Assembly (NCBI GenBank): GCA_023653785.1 | Contig: JAMKCH010044044.1 | Coordinates: 17,783-81,782, forward strand | DNA: 64,000 nucleotides | Reading direction: 5' to 3' | Origin: Ophioderma brevispina | Lineage: Eukaryota; Echinodermata; Ophiuroidea; Amphilepidida; Ophiodermatidae | In this document: in pieces, positions 47,101-59,606 of the stretch | How the letters are laid out: each line of letters opens with the position of its first letter | Numbering within the stretch: position 1 is the stretch's first letter | Program-made: the position numbers and the translations under genes | Notes under the pieces: model-generated | The model's input: the letters and a program-made list of their open reading frames with translations, nothing else | The model's database searches: none | What the model was told of the DNA's origin: nothing

Positions 47101-47788
47101 GAGTTTTAGATTTTTTCATTGTGCGTTCCTGTAAGTAGAACTGAATATCAACATCATGTCTAGATAACATCCATGTTGTGTATTTTGGTTAAGAGTCCTA
47201 TGGTCTAATATCCATATTGTTTTTAGTTGGGTTCCTGAGTCGTTTTCGACGTAATGGACTTTTAATATTGATTACGTTTAATTGTTTCCTACGTAAAAAA
47301 TAAAACGAAAATAGGCCGCTATATTCATGAACCCAAATATCAATTGACCCCGAAATCCTCAATTACAATTAGTATCCATCACTACCAATTGGGCTAAAAG
47401 AGTTCGCCTGTTGTTGTTGTTTATAATAAGATCAAATGGGAGGCATTGCAACCCCACTAGAGACAAACCTGACACCAACATTGCTCCATTCAGTACTTTC
47501 CTATAAATCAAATATATTTGGTATGTTATTGTCCAACACCCGATTTTCAGTAGTGAATCATCTGGCATACCAAGACTTCACATTATACTTTCTTGAGACA
47601 TGGAGAAACCGCCCGAAGGTCCCTAGGTAGCATATAAGGTCCCAATTAGCCCCGTGAATCCTGTCTTACATCCAGCATTAACACGTTGCTGTATGCACAT
47701 ACTTATTATTTGCACATTTGTTTAACTGATAACCCAATTTTTGCCTATATTCCATCCAATTTTTTTTTCCCGATCCCAAGTGATAATG
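44199..47788. other. Unassigned non-coding DNA
   Basis: About 3.6 kb with no supportable gene or repeat. All frames are under 70 codons and none has a recognisable motif. 46740-47060 is T-rich. Confidence 0.35.
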
Positions 47789-47825
47789 CCAAAAAAAAAA
47801 AAAAGAAAGTTTTTTTTTTTTTTGG
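47789..47825. repeat. A14/T14 hairpin
   Basis: CC plus 14 A, the loop GAAAG, then 14 T plus GG forms a perfect 16-bp stem. Its origin is unclear; it may be two simple-repeat expansions or an assembly artefact. Confidence 0.8.
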
Positions 47826-49389
47826 AACCTATTAATTTCACCTTATTGATATTACTTAATTCCTTTGCTCGGGGTTTGGGAGATAAACACAATCCACCAC
47901 CCTTTCTGCATAACCGCGTGGTCATTCGGAACCTTCATTGTAAGTAAGAAAACATTCTTCACCAACAATATGTAATTCAGTTACTTGCTCAACCCTGGGT
48001 AAAATCACATTTTCTGTTCATCTTTATTGCTTAGAACAGTTGGACAAACACTTAGAAACTGCGAAGAATGCACTAGGCACAATTACACGAAGAATGTAAC
48101 TAACCAAAGTGAGGGCTATTAGGTAAGTCGTGAATATATAAACATCTAACATGTTTATTGTGACGTTCGTTACGTCTGGCGCACCTCTTAATAGGGGGAC
48201 TTGTAGCAGCTTAAGGCGTACCAACGTTTACGATATCACTAGTGTTATATTACCTATGACAGCTCCAAGACCCTTTTAAGGTTGTCAGAATCGTTCTTCT
48301 TGTATATGTCACGTCCATTACGATGTATAAGTCCACAGGGAGAATCCTCCGATTGTCGGAATACTGAGTGGTATCCGAATGGATTCAACCTGATAAAACA
48401 ATCGAAAGATAAAGATTTGTTTTAATAATTTTAAATGAGCGTAGGTGACATCGTCAGTTAATAAATTGGATTTGTATGTGTCCGGATGTTCAACTTTGCA
48501 AGTCACGTCATTAAAAACCATTCAAATTATACAGAAACATTTAATCCATCGGCACCAATTCGATTCTTTTAAATGACATCCATTTTTCCCCGTCCTTCCC
48601 TAGCGCACTGCATTTGCGTGGTAACATTACGCATCTGAGCATATGACTGACCAAACATGTTGTGAGGTTGTAATATTTGTACTTCAGGCATCGCCAACTG
48701 TCCTTCAAAAAACTGTTCGGTTATCTCAGGATATTAGTGTACATTAGAAATTAAGTGAAAATAATTACTCGCTAGAAATGCACAACTTGGATTTAGAGCC
48801 TTTAGGGCTATATTTGCTGGTTATGCTAATTTATTAGATCAATTGTGACTGTTAATGCGTGTCATATTATTAGACAGTTCGAACAGCCTTTGTTTCATTC
48901 TTAATTAAACTTTCAATTGTTATTGATGAAATTAATATTGTCTCTTCTGTAACGTTTTGGGAATGATGATGTATCATGTTTTTCAACAATCATCGGAAAT
49001 CAGTCACTTTTTGGGTCTATAGTTTTTAATTACATGGGTGACTATGTGTCGCTGAAGTTGAGAAAATGACATGGTAATCATGTTATACTACACTGTTAAG
49101 TTTAAAACCAATAAGGTGCTTGTCAGTCCACCCAAACACAAGAGTTCACGTTATAAATTCCAAAAAGAAAAAATGCTTCAAATCGAAATCTGTATCAAAG
49201 CCATGCCGTAAGCGTGATGGTTACTCGGTAGTGCAGAGAAATGGTTAATAAATAATTGGTTTTGAGCTCTAAATAATTGCAACAGAAACAATTGTTATGT
49301 TGTTATACTTAGAATTGATGAAGAGAATAACTATCAATAGTATGTTAAAGTAGCATGGAAAGTTATTTGCAGGGAGGCAGGTGTTGTGA
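47826..49389. other. Unassigned non-coding DNA
   Basis: No gene, RNA or repeat partner recognised. Confidence 0.35.
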
Positions 49390-50000
49390 GCATGAGGGGA
49401 AATATAACCAGTAGGTCATAAATGTCGAATCTATACCACATTTGCCATATCTTAAGGATTAGAAAAGGTATATTTTGTCTTATCTGTGGTTATGATATAG
49501 TTGTAATATTAAAGGCAATACCGTTTCACGTTCATCCGGATAACATGTTTCAGATCTGTGATTCTTTTCAAATGGTCCCAAATTTCTTCATATAGTCCAA
49601 AAGAAACCAGGAAAATAGGTGCTGATACCTTGCATTCGTTTCATCATTTGGTCATGTATTAGAGGTCAAATGTAACATTGGTCCTGCATATCCATGGGTC
49701 ATCCAAGGCTTACCATCTATTTACATACTAAAATGTCACATGCCTTTCTTTTGTAGGATATGACAAAACAATTTGAGAACTAGTATTGTCAAAATCGTCG
49801 CACTTTGAAAAGAAATCACCCCAGGATACCTTGAACCATTATGGAGCTATAATCCTGAATCACCGTAGATATGGCAAACTATACCTTTTTAATCCTCATG
49901 ACCCTATGAATAAGTTGTGTAGGTTTCAAAACAATTAGACCTTTTTCTTTTTGACCTCTGTAACAAAATTTACCCCCTATTTTTTACATGTTCCCTATGT
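49390..50000. mobile_element. Foldback family E, copy 2
   Basis: The left arm has TTTGCCATATCTTAAGGATTA then GAAAAGGTATA. The right arm has TATACCTTTTTAATCCTCAT then GACC and, further in, CCTTGAACCATTATGGAGC. The same words (AAGGATTAAAAAAGGTATA, GGTTCAAGGT) occur in the foldback at 29690-30700. Outer edges are near AAATTTACCCCCTA and its inverse. Confidence 0.5.
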
Positions 50001-50174
50001 TGATTTTTCTAGACTTTCATTATTCTGTGACAATTCGGAAGTATGATAAACATTTTGTTGCAATTTTGTAATTTTTGTAGGTCAACATAACCTATATATT
50101 TCCATTTGGGGGACAGATGGGGAGCAAATGTTTTAAGTGTTTGAAAGCCGTGTGTAAAAGAAATTGAGTTCCCG

Positions 50175-50400
50175 CTGAGAGAGTGTCCTAGCTACCATAG
50201 CAACATGTACGGAATAAACGTGACCTTGTTATACGAGGCCATTTGGTACAGTGCTGCACAACGATGCATAACAGCACCAATGGGGGACACACAGACAGAT
50301 GGGTGGTAGTACACTCATCCACCGGACACGTATTTATTACACCGGGTTGTATGAAAGACAGGTCGGATACAGATTATACATGTATGAAAAGGGGCGAAGC
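50175..50400. repeat. Dispersed repeat family F, copy 3 (inverse)
   Basis: Read in reverse complement this matches 36130-36340: AGAGAGTGTCC, GCTACCATR, GTGACCTTGT, GAGGCCATTTG, ACAGTGCTG, AGATGGGTGGTAG and ATTACACCGG. A 74-codon frame over it is not coding. Confidence 0.55.
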
Positions 50401-52585
50401 TTCTAATCAGGAGCTGGCCCCTCCTCCCCTGGCTACGTCACTTCGTGCTCAGGATGGCATGCCATGACTCTGATGTACGCTAGGCAATTTGTATATGTTA
50501 TTTAATTGTATTTTTTTCAAATCACCTGCAATCCTCCAAAGTAAATTCTTTATTTTCAAATTGGTAATTGGACTGTACCTCATTAATTCATAAAAAATGC
50601 TAGGTTAAAACTCACCCTGTTTTTTACACAAACGATCTAGGATACTGTTTCCTGCCTGATTTTCAAAGGTGCATAATATGCAAATAAACCTAAATATTTT
50701 ACACATCCAAATTCAGTGTGAATGAAAATTGATCCCGTTTATTAGTTGACATCATTTGTCAAAGGTAAAATATTAACCCAAAGGGGTTAAATTTAAGCGT
50801 ATACGGTCAAGGGATAACCCCTTCTCTGGTTATTATTGACCCTGTATGCATGAATAACTGTGACCCCGCATCTTAAGATGAATATTTTTTACTCCTATGC
50901 CTCATAAATCATTGTTCGTATGAAGATGAAAGATAAATATCATTAGATCCCGAGTAAAAGACCTATAGACTGCAGATAGCTGACATCATGCGTTCTAAAT
51001 TACAAAATTGATATATGACCGTACTATAGAATTTATGACAAATTAGTATTTCGAGTAGCTGATTGTACGTTGCGAACTAACTTAGAACCAAGAAATGAAC
51101 GCCAGGTTGCTGACGTCCAATGGTTATACAATTGATAACATAAGTAGGTTATTTACCTTGAATGATACAGGGTTAATTAAATATAAACGGGAAAATTATA
51201 TTGGTTTACCCCTCTCAACCCTGTATACTAGGATATAACACAAAGGTTCAGTGGTTTTAAAAGGATGGACTTCCTTCTCAAAAATATTACTTTTTTATTT
51301 TTGAGAAAAAAAATCTTCTTATGAACCTATGCATACCTAAGGCTTAAACTTTAAAGGAATATAAAAATTAGTCAAAAGTTAAAAGTAATAGCCTAAAGCG
51401 TTTTGGTTCTATCTATTTGGATCTTTAGTGGAAAATACCTGAAAAGACATAGGCCGTTAAAATATATCTGACCAAATTAAAAGACATAATTTGAAAGTCA
51501 GACGCCAAAGATTATGATAGTTATGTAGTTCAATAGCTCCAAGGTGATGCCTATTAGTTTTCAAGGTCATCATGGGGCTGAAAAGGCAACGAAAGGACCA
51601 ATTCCTATGAAAATTATGTCAATTGTTTGCTTATTTTGCATCAACCCGTCTATAGATTAGCAAAACTTTATTTTCCATTGTACATTTCCAGACCAAATTT
51701 TAGGGGCCTAAGGCTTCCATCAATTGGATTTTCCGTTCGTTTGCAACACCCACTGGTGATTTACTTTAATTCCCATATATCACCTTGAAGGGGATGTACC
51801 CCTGACAGGATGAGTATTATTCCGCCTTAGAAAAGCTGCACGTTAGCGTGTTTCTGGCCCATTTCAAATGGCCGCTATGGTATTTATGTAAAACCGCATT
51901 ATCATTTCATTACAGATAGAAAAAAAAATTGAATATCCAAGAATAAGCGATATCAAGTTTTTTAACTTCCTAAGGGGGCTTACACATCTTGGCGTCCAAG
52001 ATGACCGCCACAAGGAGGCATATTTTGCCAAATGAATTAACATGGCAAATTGTGAAATAGAGAAACCGGGTGATAATTTTGGAAGCTCCAAAAAAGAATT
52101 TATGACATTTATATTTAGTACGGCTTGTTTTTAAAGATGGCGGTGATATATTCGCTCTAGGTACGCAAATCAGGGAGAAAAGCAGCCCTAACCATCTTTG
52201 CGATGTATTCAAACCAAACTTTCTAATATGTCCCTAAATCAGTTCCAGTGATACAAAAATGAGTGGAGTAGATAGTATATGGGGGTTCTTGGGGCAATCC
52301 TTCCTCGCGAAACCGCCATTTGAGAGATTGAACCAAGCCTACTACCCGCTAAAAATGCCTCTAGGTACCCAATTCCAAATTCCAAATTTCAGCAAATACT
52401 TTAGAGGTAATATGGGGCCATTTTTTACAGCCTAGTTAATTTGAAAAAAAATAAGCTGGTAAAAGTGCGGGTATTGTGGGCTATTGTAAGTGGAAATTTA
52501 GTATTTTAGGTGTTATTGCTGTAGGGGTGCTATGTGTATATGAGCTGTGTGATTTTATTTGTGCTAAGTGCTATATGCGTGATGT
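50401..52585. other. Unassigned non-coding DNA
   Basis: Local inverted words occur near 50773-50790 (TTAACCCAAAGGGGTTAA) and 51960-52150 (AAGATGRCSG in both orientations). No gene supported. Confidence 0.35.
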
Positions 52586-52589
52586 GGCA

Positions 52590-53240
52590 AGGATTTGACC
52601 TAAATGACCCGCTGACCCTTAAAGACCTTTAACATTCGGCATTTATGTTGGATCAAACAAAGGTAAGAGAAATTGGCATCCAGGTGCGTAAAACCACTCC
52701 CCTTGATCGATAGGTCTTAACCATCTAACGAACCCCCATCTACCCTTAATTTTACGCCACTCACTATACGCCCCTCGACCCCCGCATCACCCATCTCCTG
52801 TGATTCTGAACGTCCACTTCTCTTCGCTTAATTTCTTTGCTCGTCTCCAACTTGGGGCACTCTCTTCATGACCCGTGCGTCTTGATTCCTTTCATTTTGG
52901 GACCAACCACTGCACCTAGCACGATCTCAGGATTGCGTCTAAATCGATGGGCAACTCCGCAGTTTCCGACATCTATAGGCCGCACATCACTCTGACTCGC
53001 CCTCATGCCTTACTCCCCGATTCCCTTCGGCCCGATGATACTGCCCGGTAGATTTTTCCATAGGATATGGTTGGGAACTATCACTTAACCAATCATCCTA
53101 CCATACATTTAGTGCTTTGACCTTAAATAACCTTCGCATGACCGTGAAATGACCTCTAAAATGTTTGGCACTGAATGTTGACCACCCCACCAAGTTTCAT
53201 CCTCCTACCACAATAAACAAAGTGGCCTGATAGCATGAAC
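52590..53240. repeat. Degenerate TGACC-rich tract
   Basis: Words such as TTTGACCTAAATGACC, CTTTGACCTTAAATAA and TGAAATGACCTC recur, followed by CCACCAAGTTTCATCCTCCT. It resembles 5830-6095 in style. The middle (52730-53040) is C-rich and has no reading frame of note. Confidence 0.3.
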
Positions 53241-53254
53241 TCCATTTTCTATTT

Positions 53255-54010
53255 TCACGTAAGGCTAATGCATCAAACCCGGCTAAGGTAAGGCTAATGC
53301 ATCAGCCCCGTTGCTAAGGACAATACCAAGTACATTTGGTAGTAATAATGCCCATTCAACCCCGTTTGCTAAGGTTGGCTAATGCTATCAGCCCCGTTGC
53401 TAGGGACAATAAGACCAAGCCCCTTGATAGGGATAAGTTGCCATCAGCCCCGTTGACTAAGGACAATACCAAGGTCTATTGGTAGGATAATGCCATCAGC
53501 CCAGTTGCTAAGGTTAAGGATAATGCCATCAGCACCGTTGCTAAGGACAATATCAAGCACCATTGATAGGGATAATGCCATTAGCCCGGTTGCTAACAAA
53601 CAATAATACCAAGCCCCCTGGTAGAGATAATGCCGTAGCCCCGTTGTAAGGATCAAAAAAAAATTATTACTAGCTTGCCGTTTAAGGCTTAATGCCATCA
53701 GCCCGTGCTAAGGATATACCAAGAGCCATTGGTGGGATATATCATCAGCTCCATTGCTAAGGGTAATACTATAAGCTTGCGGTGAAAAGCTAATGCCATT
53801 AGCCCCGTTGCTACGGTTTAATACTATTAGCTTCTGTTTTAGCTAATGCCATGAGCCCCGGTGCTAAGGTTAATACTATTAGCTTCATTGTTTAAGGCTA
53901 ATGCCATCAGCCCCGTGCTAAGGTTAACTATTTAAACTCAATGGTTACGGCTAATGCCATCAGCCCCGTTTGCAGGATGATACCATGAGCCCCATTGCTC
54001 GTGAGCCCGG
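53255..54010. repeat. Minisatellite with GCTAATGCCATCAGCCCCGT units
   Basis: A long degenerate tandem array. Most units contain GCTAATGCCATCAGCCCCGT followed by TGCTAAGG and then an ACAATACCAAG or TTAATACTATTAGCTT segment, giving composite units of about 50-60 bp. An 84-codon minus frame inside is a by-product. There are no unique spacers, so it is not a CRISPR array. Confidence 0.85.
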
Positions 54011-54225
54011 TTGATTGTTTTAAATTGTTTCCAAATATTAAGGTATTGTTCGAAGCAAAATTCATATATGCAGCCTATAGGTGGCTTAGATACAGGTAAA
54101 ATGATATGAGTCATACTCTAGGAAGATGACGTGGACTGCAGCAACAAAGATTTTCTGGCTAACACAAAAAATTACCAGGAGTCATAGCTGTACTTTGTCA
54201 TGTGGTTGTGTGGCAGACAATAAAA

Positions 54226-54362
54226 AAACATGTCAAGGGCTGTTGAGTCAACATAAAAGATTTCAATTTAGGTAGTATCACAAGGTAAAGTAACCGGGCA
54301 TGTCAAGGCCGTTGAATCAATACAGAAATTCCAATTTACGTTAGTGCCACAAAACTAAGAAA
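54226..54362. repeat. Two tandem units of about 70 bp
   Basis: CATGTCAAGGGCTGTTGAGT and CATGTCAAGGCCGTTGAATC each start a unit with matching TTTCAATTTAGGTAGT / TTCCAATTTACGTTAGT middles. Confidence 0.7.
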
Positions 54363-57300
54363 TTGGTATTGTTCGGTATTGTATAGAATTTATAATGCTT
54401 ACAAGAATTTCTAATATACAGGTCATATTGCGAAAACAGTCAGTAAAAATTCTGAATGCTTACTTTCACTTGTCTGTATGGTTAACGAATTTAATGTGGA
54501 ATATAAATTTTCTGAGTATATGAAAAAATTTAGACTAAATCAAACCATAATAGACCACTTTCAAGAACAGAAATTCCTCCTTGTGCGGTATAAGTAAGAA
54601 CACACAGATTAAATTAATAACAACTCTATCTATGGATACTCTCGATGATTCCTATACCCTGGAGGTGCTCATTGCAATTCTCGGCCCTCAGAATACTTTT
54701 TTTTCAGCTTCATCATGTGAATTTCTTGCTCTCTCTCGGTAGATAACTTTGCAGTATCCTTTTACGATTTGTGATTGTGATCGCGATAACTTCTATTCCC
54801 GAATAATAAACTCTCAAATTCTCACGCTTATGTTTCACATCCGTTAAAGCTTGGGATACAGATCATTATGGATGATAATGTTGACAAAGCAATAAATTTG
54901 ATTCGTTCAGGTTTTTCACAGTCTTTAAAAATAAGCTGATTCACTTATTTTTGAGCTACAATACCAACGACACCCGTTGAGATGCCAACAATACCGAGAG
55001 GGACGCAGTTGAGAGCCGACAATTGTAGCAAGGACTTATTGTTCAGCTGTACTACTAGCAAACTGCAGTCAAATTGATGCAATGTTGACATATGGCTGTG
55101 TATAAAGGGATTATAGCGTCTTATAAGCCGACCACGTTTTCGCCTTCATTTTCTAAATGATCGCGTATTTCATTTATTTGTTAAGCTGAGTTTTGGTCAG
55201 TAATTCTCTACCGGTAAGTGTGGTATATTTCCGGCGGTGGTGTGGGTAATTTCTGTGGCATATTATATATTATAAAAATATACTTAGATAATATTTCATC
55301 ATCTGTGAAATTTCAACATGGTAATCCAAAATGCTGAAATAATTCTTGTTTTGTTTTAAATTTCTGGAATACAAACGTACAATTTCCTAAGTGATTTGAC
55401 ACAAACGTTATCATAGATAGAACCACTTACAATTCCTAATTATCGTGCATTCTTATTTTCCCCATAACCCGTATACAGAGTTTATTTTTTGCGTGTTCTA
55501 CCGCTTTGATTCATTTGGTGGACATCAACATTGTAAAAACTATACATTTTATCTGTTAAAACAATATCAGTTACCGCATAGTTAAAGCTGTATTATGCCC
55601 CACAGGATAATAGATGTTTATATGTTGGTCAAGTAGAGTAAAAAACTGTTAAATAGGACTCATTATTAGTGCGTGGTGGGGATCTCCCGGCTTGCTGAAT
55701 AAGAGCAAAGTCCAGCGGGTGCTAACGTTCTTGGTATCATAATCAATTGTTAAACACTTTTATTTAATTCAATGAAACCCAAACTTTACCAAAATTTGAA
55801 AGTACATTTAAAATCTTTTGTATTGTTATTATTGAAGAATTATTTATTTCGTTTTTCGGAGGGATTGTTGAATCTTGTTTTAATCTCAACTACTTTATCC
55901 CCATTCTAAATCCAATGTTTTTTCGTGCTCGACAGAAAACTAGATTTGTACCATCATCCAAGGGTAACACTATGTATCTTCAAGGCATGAGGAGAATCAG
56001 TTCATGTTTTGAAACCAGCTTAGCCACCTATTGTTTATACAAATCTGTTTCATCTGTAGGCGTTCCAATATTGATAATTTTATATTACTCCATATCCAAA
56101 TTCATGCGCATTGGTATCGCCATGACTTTTCAACTTTCATGATTATTAATATGGGATACGTATTTTGATACGTACCAGCAGAGGCAAGCATCTTTCTATT
56201 TACGGGTGTTTTCAAGTTAATAATTTTATTCCCTCCCATTTCAAGCTCGGCTGGTTATTTGAGCTAAGTCAAGAGTTGAAGAACTGTCACTTTCAAGATC
56301 ATGTCTGGGTCCATAAATGACTCATTATATATAATATTATTTTTTATTTTATCTCAGTAACTATCGATGGGTTGTAAAGGTGTTTAGCTTATGTTTAGCT
56401 CCATTTCCCCATTCAACTTTAAATCGAAGTCTAACTCATTAAACTCCCGATTGAAGAAACTTAAAATGGGGGTTCTCAAAAATTGATGGGAAAATATCTC
56501 CAAAAAGAGGTTCAGTCGACATTGGCGGCGAACACCTAACAGTTGAGATGTTTTAAGTGATGATTACTTATTTCCATATTGCTGTTTGTTGATAATTGCT
56601 TTAAATATAAATAAAGTATCTTTTTGGAAACACACTCAATAACGCGGTCTCCTTCGTACTCCCCAGTCAAACCAATATCAATATCCAATCACAATAAATA
56701 CTGTATAGGCTCTTGCAACCCAAGTTGATATCCATTTGAATAACCATTATCGATTAAACATTCGATTATTTACTGTGATACTGGAAAACCATCAATTTCA
56801 CTTGTTAAAGTGCCAATAATGTGAAAAAATGTGTTTAGTCAAGATTTAATTTTACCTCGGTTTAGATTCTCCACCCACAGTACCATCTCCATGTTGCTCT
56901 TCCTAAACATTATACCAACTTACCCATACAAAAATACGATGAATTCCAATCATTAACCTTTTTATTCGAGTTATCAATATGCTTCTTGTAAAGTATATGG
57001 TTTACCCTTACTAGAATTCGTTATTGTTATGAACATTATCTATTATTTAATATATATGTATATAATGAGTATCACATAGACTTCAAGTATAATCAAGATG
57101 CAAAACATCGTGCGGGTGGTGTGTATGAACCCAATCATAGTTTAGCACTGGAAACCAAACCAGAAACAATTAACAAACCAAAACAATTTCATTGTTAAAA
57201 TTCCAACAGAGGACTAATTACAAACTACCACAACTAAATAAAAGATCATGAAATTTTAATGGATTGGTTCAAAATTCATGCAATTTCTGGCAGATCAATG
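54363..57300. other. Unassigned non-coding DNA
   Basis: AT-rich. One 75-codon frame (55915-56142) without motif. I could not find the left end of the element suspected from 57.3 kb onward. Confidence 0.35.
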
Positions 57301-57304
57301 AATT

Positions 57305-57970
57305 TTGCAGTGGGGTGTGCTACAACTGGTTGTGGCGTATCCAAAAAATCATTTACACAATAAAGATCCAATGTTAGAAGGTATTTCGATCAGGCTATTA
57401 TCAAATACGTCGAATTCTAACCGAAATGCAATGCCCTTACCAGCGATAACATTTAATACCTTAAACACTGGGATTAATTTAAATACTTTTGAAAGAATAT
57501 GTTCTGAATTTGGCATTTCTCCTGAAGCTGATTTTAGACAAAATTTGACCCCTCACAAGGCATGGGTGCCGTTCGCTACTTACAATTCAAAAAAAGTATT
57601 CTCATCATCATATGAGAAGGAACCAAAAAAAAAAGTATGTAGAAAAAGGTTCTGATCAGATCCCAAAAGCAATTTTATGTGCATGTACCATCTTCGGGTA
57701 AATGTGGATCCGGACCATCACACACTTATAAAATTGAATATATTGAGGCCATACTTTGCGATAAAATTCCAAAGGTGCTATTGGTAGTTTGTTTAAGTTG
57801 TAATAAAGTAAAGGATTCACACAGGAAGGCATAACGCGAATAAACGATTCTTAAGAACTTACGTATGGGCGTATATTAGAGGAGCACATCTCAGACGACG
57901 ACTCAAAAGTTTGGGGATAGGCAAAGCTTTTGATGCTCAACAAACAATTATAGCAATGTTGAAGATGTAA
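57305..57970 (+). pseudogene. Broken coding stretch in a Polinton-like block
   Basis: A 116-codon frame (57305-57655) reads LPAITFNTLNTGINLNTF and NLTPHKAWVPFATYNS, then a lysine-rich end. After several shifts a second open piece (about 57829-57969) reads RTYVWAYIRGAHLRRRLKSL followed by GIGKAFDAQQ, strongly basic. Amino-acid use looks protein-like, unlike most frames in this window. I do not recognise the family. Position next to other small ORFs and a capsid-like gene suggests one virus-like transposon; the assignment is inferred. Confidence 0.35.
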
Positions 57971-58169
57971 TTAATTCCGAAATTGATTTACCAAGTTCAA
58001 TAAGAAAGATATCAATCCACATTTGCCAATATGCCGTCAAAAGTAGATTACGTTATGGGCTAGATCTTGATATGATCCCAGTGAATGGATTTGTATCTTG
58101 TACTTTAACGGTTATAATACATTTAATCGTATCGCATCATCCGATTACAACTGGGATCATAATAATGAA

Positions 58170-58345
58170 GTAAATTGAAGACCATCCAAATGCTCAAGAA
58201 ACCTTCCAATCACCCCCAGATGAATTTGATGCACCTTCGACACAAGATTTGCCCCCCTGACTTTGATACACTTCCGGTACAAGATTTACCTCCAGTTGCA
58301 AGATGATTTTATTACACCACAGGCACAAGAGTTGCCCCTGTGCGG
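58170..58345 (+). pseudogene. Acidic, proline-rich coding remnant
   Basis: PSTQDLPP-like and PVQDLPP-like repeats are seen in neighbouring frames (acidic residue, Q-D/E-L-P-P). Stops and shifts break it. Possibly the tail of the preceding reading frame. Confidence 0.25.
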
Positions 58346-58407
58346 ATATACCTCCAGGGGAAGATGATAAAAAATAAAAGGATACACTAACACATGATGA
58401 AAATAAA

Positions 58408-58605
58408 CTACTTCTTACAATAGGTGGAATAATATCTGGTCTTTGATTTGGTTTTTAAATAACATACTTTTACAAAAATACCTACTAAAGCAACCACAAG
58501 TATCCAAAACATGTTCAGCTTACCAATCCAAACAAACGGGCGGAGACAGATTTTACAGAAAAAACTAACAATACTACAAATGATTCCTGGTAAAGCAGCA
58601 AACAT
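58408..58605 (-). CDS. Small membrane protein, unrecognised
   Basis: A 65-residue frame has two hydrophobic segments, around residues 3-20 (FAALPGIICSIVSFF) and 31-50 (NMFWILVVALVGIFVKV), then a basic tail. It could be a two-pass membrane protein. The next minus-strand frame starts about 130 bp upstream on the same strand, suggesting a compact gene cluster. No family recognised. It could be a fragment. Confidence 0.35.
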   Translation of the reverse strand: MFAALPGIICSIVSFFCKICLRPFVWIGKLNMFWILVVALVGIFVKVCYLKTKSKTRYYSTYCKK

Positions 58606-58738
58606 CGTATCAAGCTATTTTTAATAATAAGTTTGATTATTTTTTAAGTGACTTTAATCCATTTTCGCTTCCAGTTTTCGGTGTGTGGCAATAGGCTCTG
58701 GCCGGGGTTTGGTCCTGGGTTTAGGTTTTGGTCCTGTC

Positions 58739-59059
58739 TCAGGTGTAGAATTGCAGAAGCGCATTTTTTGTAGCTAACAGTATTCCTTCAACTAAAGCAG
58801 CAATAGCCATACCAAAGCAGTAAAAATTGATCAAGTATACCTTGTTCTTTAAACAAAGTGCGAACACGTCACCTATGTCATCATATTTATTTAAACATCT
58901 TGTCAATGGTCTGTCTGACGCGCTCAAATTGACTTCTAAATTTGCCATTATACTTTTGAATTTCTCTATCCAATAAGTTTGATTGTTGCCTCCGAGTCTG
59001 CCAATTTCTTTTCTTGTTTCTTCAAAAATCAGTGGTGTTTCAGGGTCTTCGACTAGCAA
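58739..59059 (-). CDS. Small protein with a C-terminal membrane segment, unrecognised
   Basis: The 106-residue frame has a polar N-terminal part (ETRKEIGRLGGNNQTYWIEK) and a hydrophobic stretch at about 75-97 (INFYCFGMAIAALVEGILLA). Composition is protein-like. It lies between other small minus-strand frames. The family is not recognised; membership of the virus-like block is inferred from context. Confidence 0.4.
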   Translation of the reverse strand: MLVEDPETPLIFEETRKEIGRLGGNNQTYWIEKFKSIMANLEVNLSASDRPLTRCLNKYDDIGDVFALCLKNKVYLINFYCFGMAIAALVEGILLATKNALLQFYT

Positions 59060-59187
59060 CGCTTTTAATTCTCTTACTTTTGCTTTTCAACTTTCTACTT
59101 TCAACGATTTAACTGTTTAAACCACTTGTCCTAATATTTTTAAGGATACGATCTAATCCGGCTAATTCGCGGTATGGTAATGATCCT

Positions 59188-59373
59188 TCAGGAACTAGAG
59201 CCAATTCGGTTTGGCATTTGGGCATCTGTTCTATTTAACTTTTTAGTTGTTTCACATGTCGTATACTTGCCAATTTCTATGTTTTCTGAAAATTGGGCTA
59301 CATGTTGCTTTGCAATATCATTGCTTATTTGTTTAATGAGTGCCGTTGTTCGGGGGGTGGTAGTTTGTGTCAA
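59188..59373 (-). CDS. Short polar frame, unrecognised
   Basis: 61 residues (TTALIKQISNDIAKQHVAQF and on), helical-looking and without motif. A similar-sized frame exists on the opposite strand, but the minus strand fits its neighbours. It may be a piece of the 58739-59059 gene displaced by a shift. Confidence 0.25.
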   Translation of the reverse strand: MTQTTTPRTTALIKQISNDIAKQHVAQFSENIEIGKYTTCETTKKLNRTDAQMPNRIGSSS

Positions 59374-59606
59374 AAATTAACACCCCATCACTGGAATTCT
59401 TATACTCCAAGAACAATTATAAACAAATCCAACCGCCCCTAGAGCTACCTCCCTTTAGTGAAGCCTCTTCCTGGATATAATTAGTGCAAGAAATTTATTT
59501 GGATTTTTAGCATGTTCAGTCTAATTTCTTTACCTCTAAATAATAATCTACAGTTTAGTATTCATTGATCAAAAAACTGCTTAAGATTGAGAGGTGACAT
59601 TTAAAT

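Noticed and set aside
53444..53698. 84-codon minus-strand frame as a gene
   Set aside because: It lies wholly inside the minisatellite and its residues simply repeat with the units.
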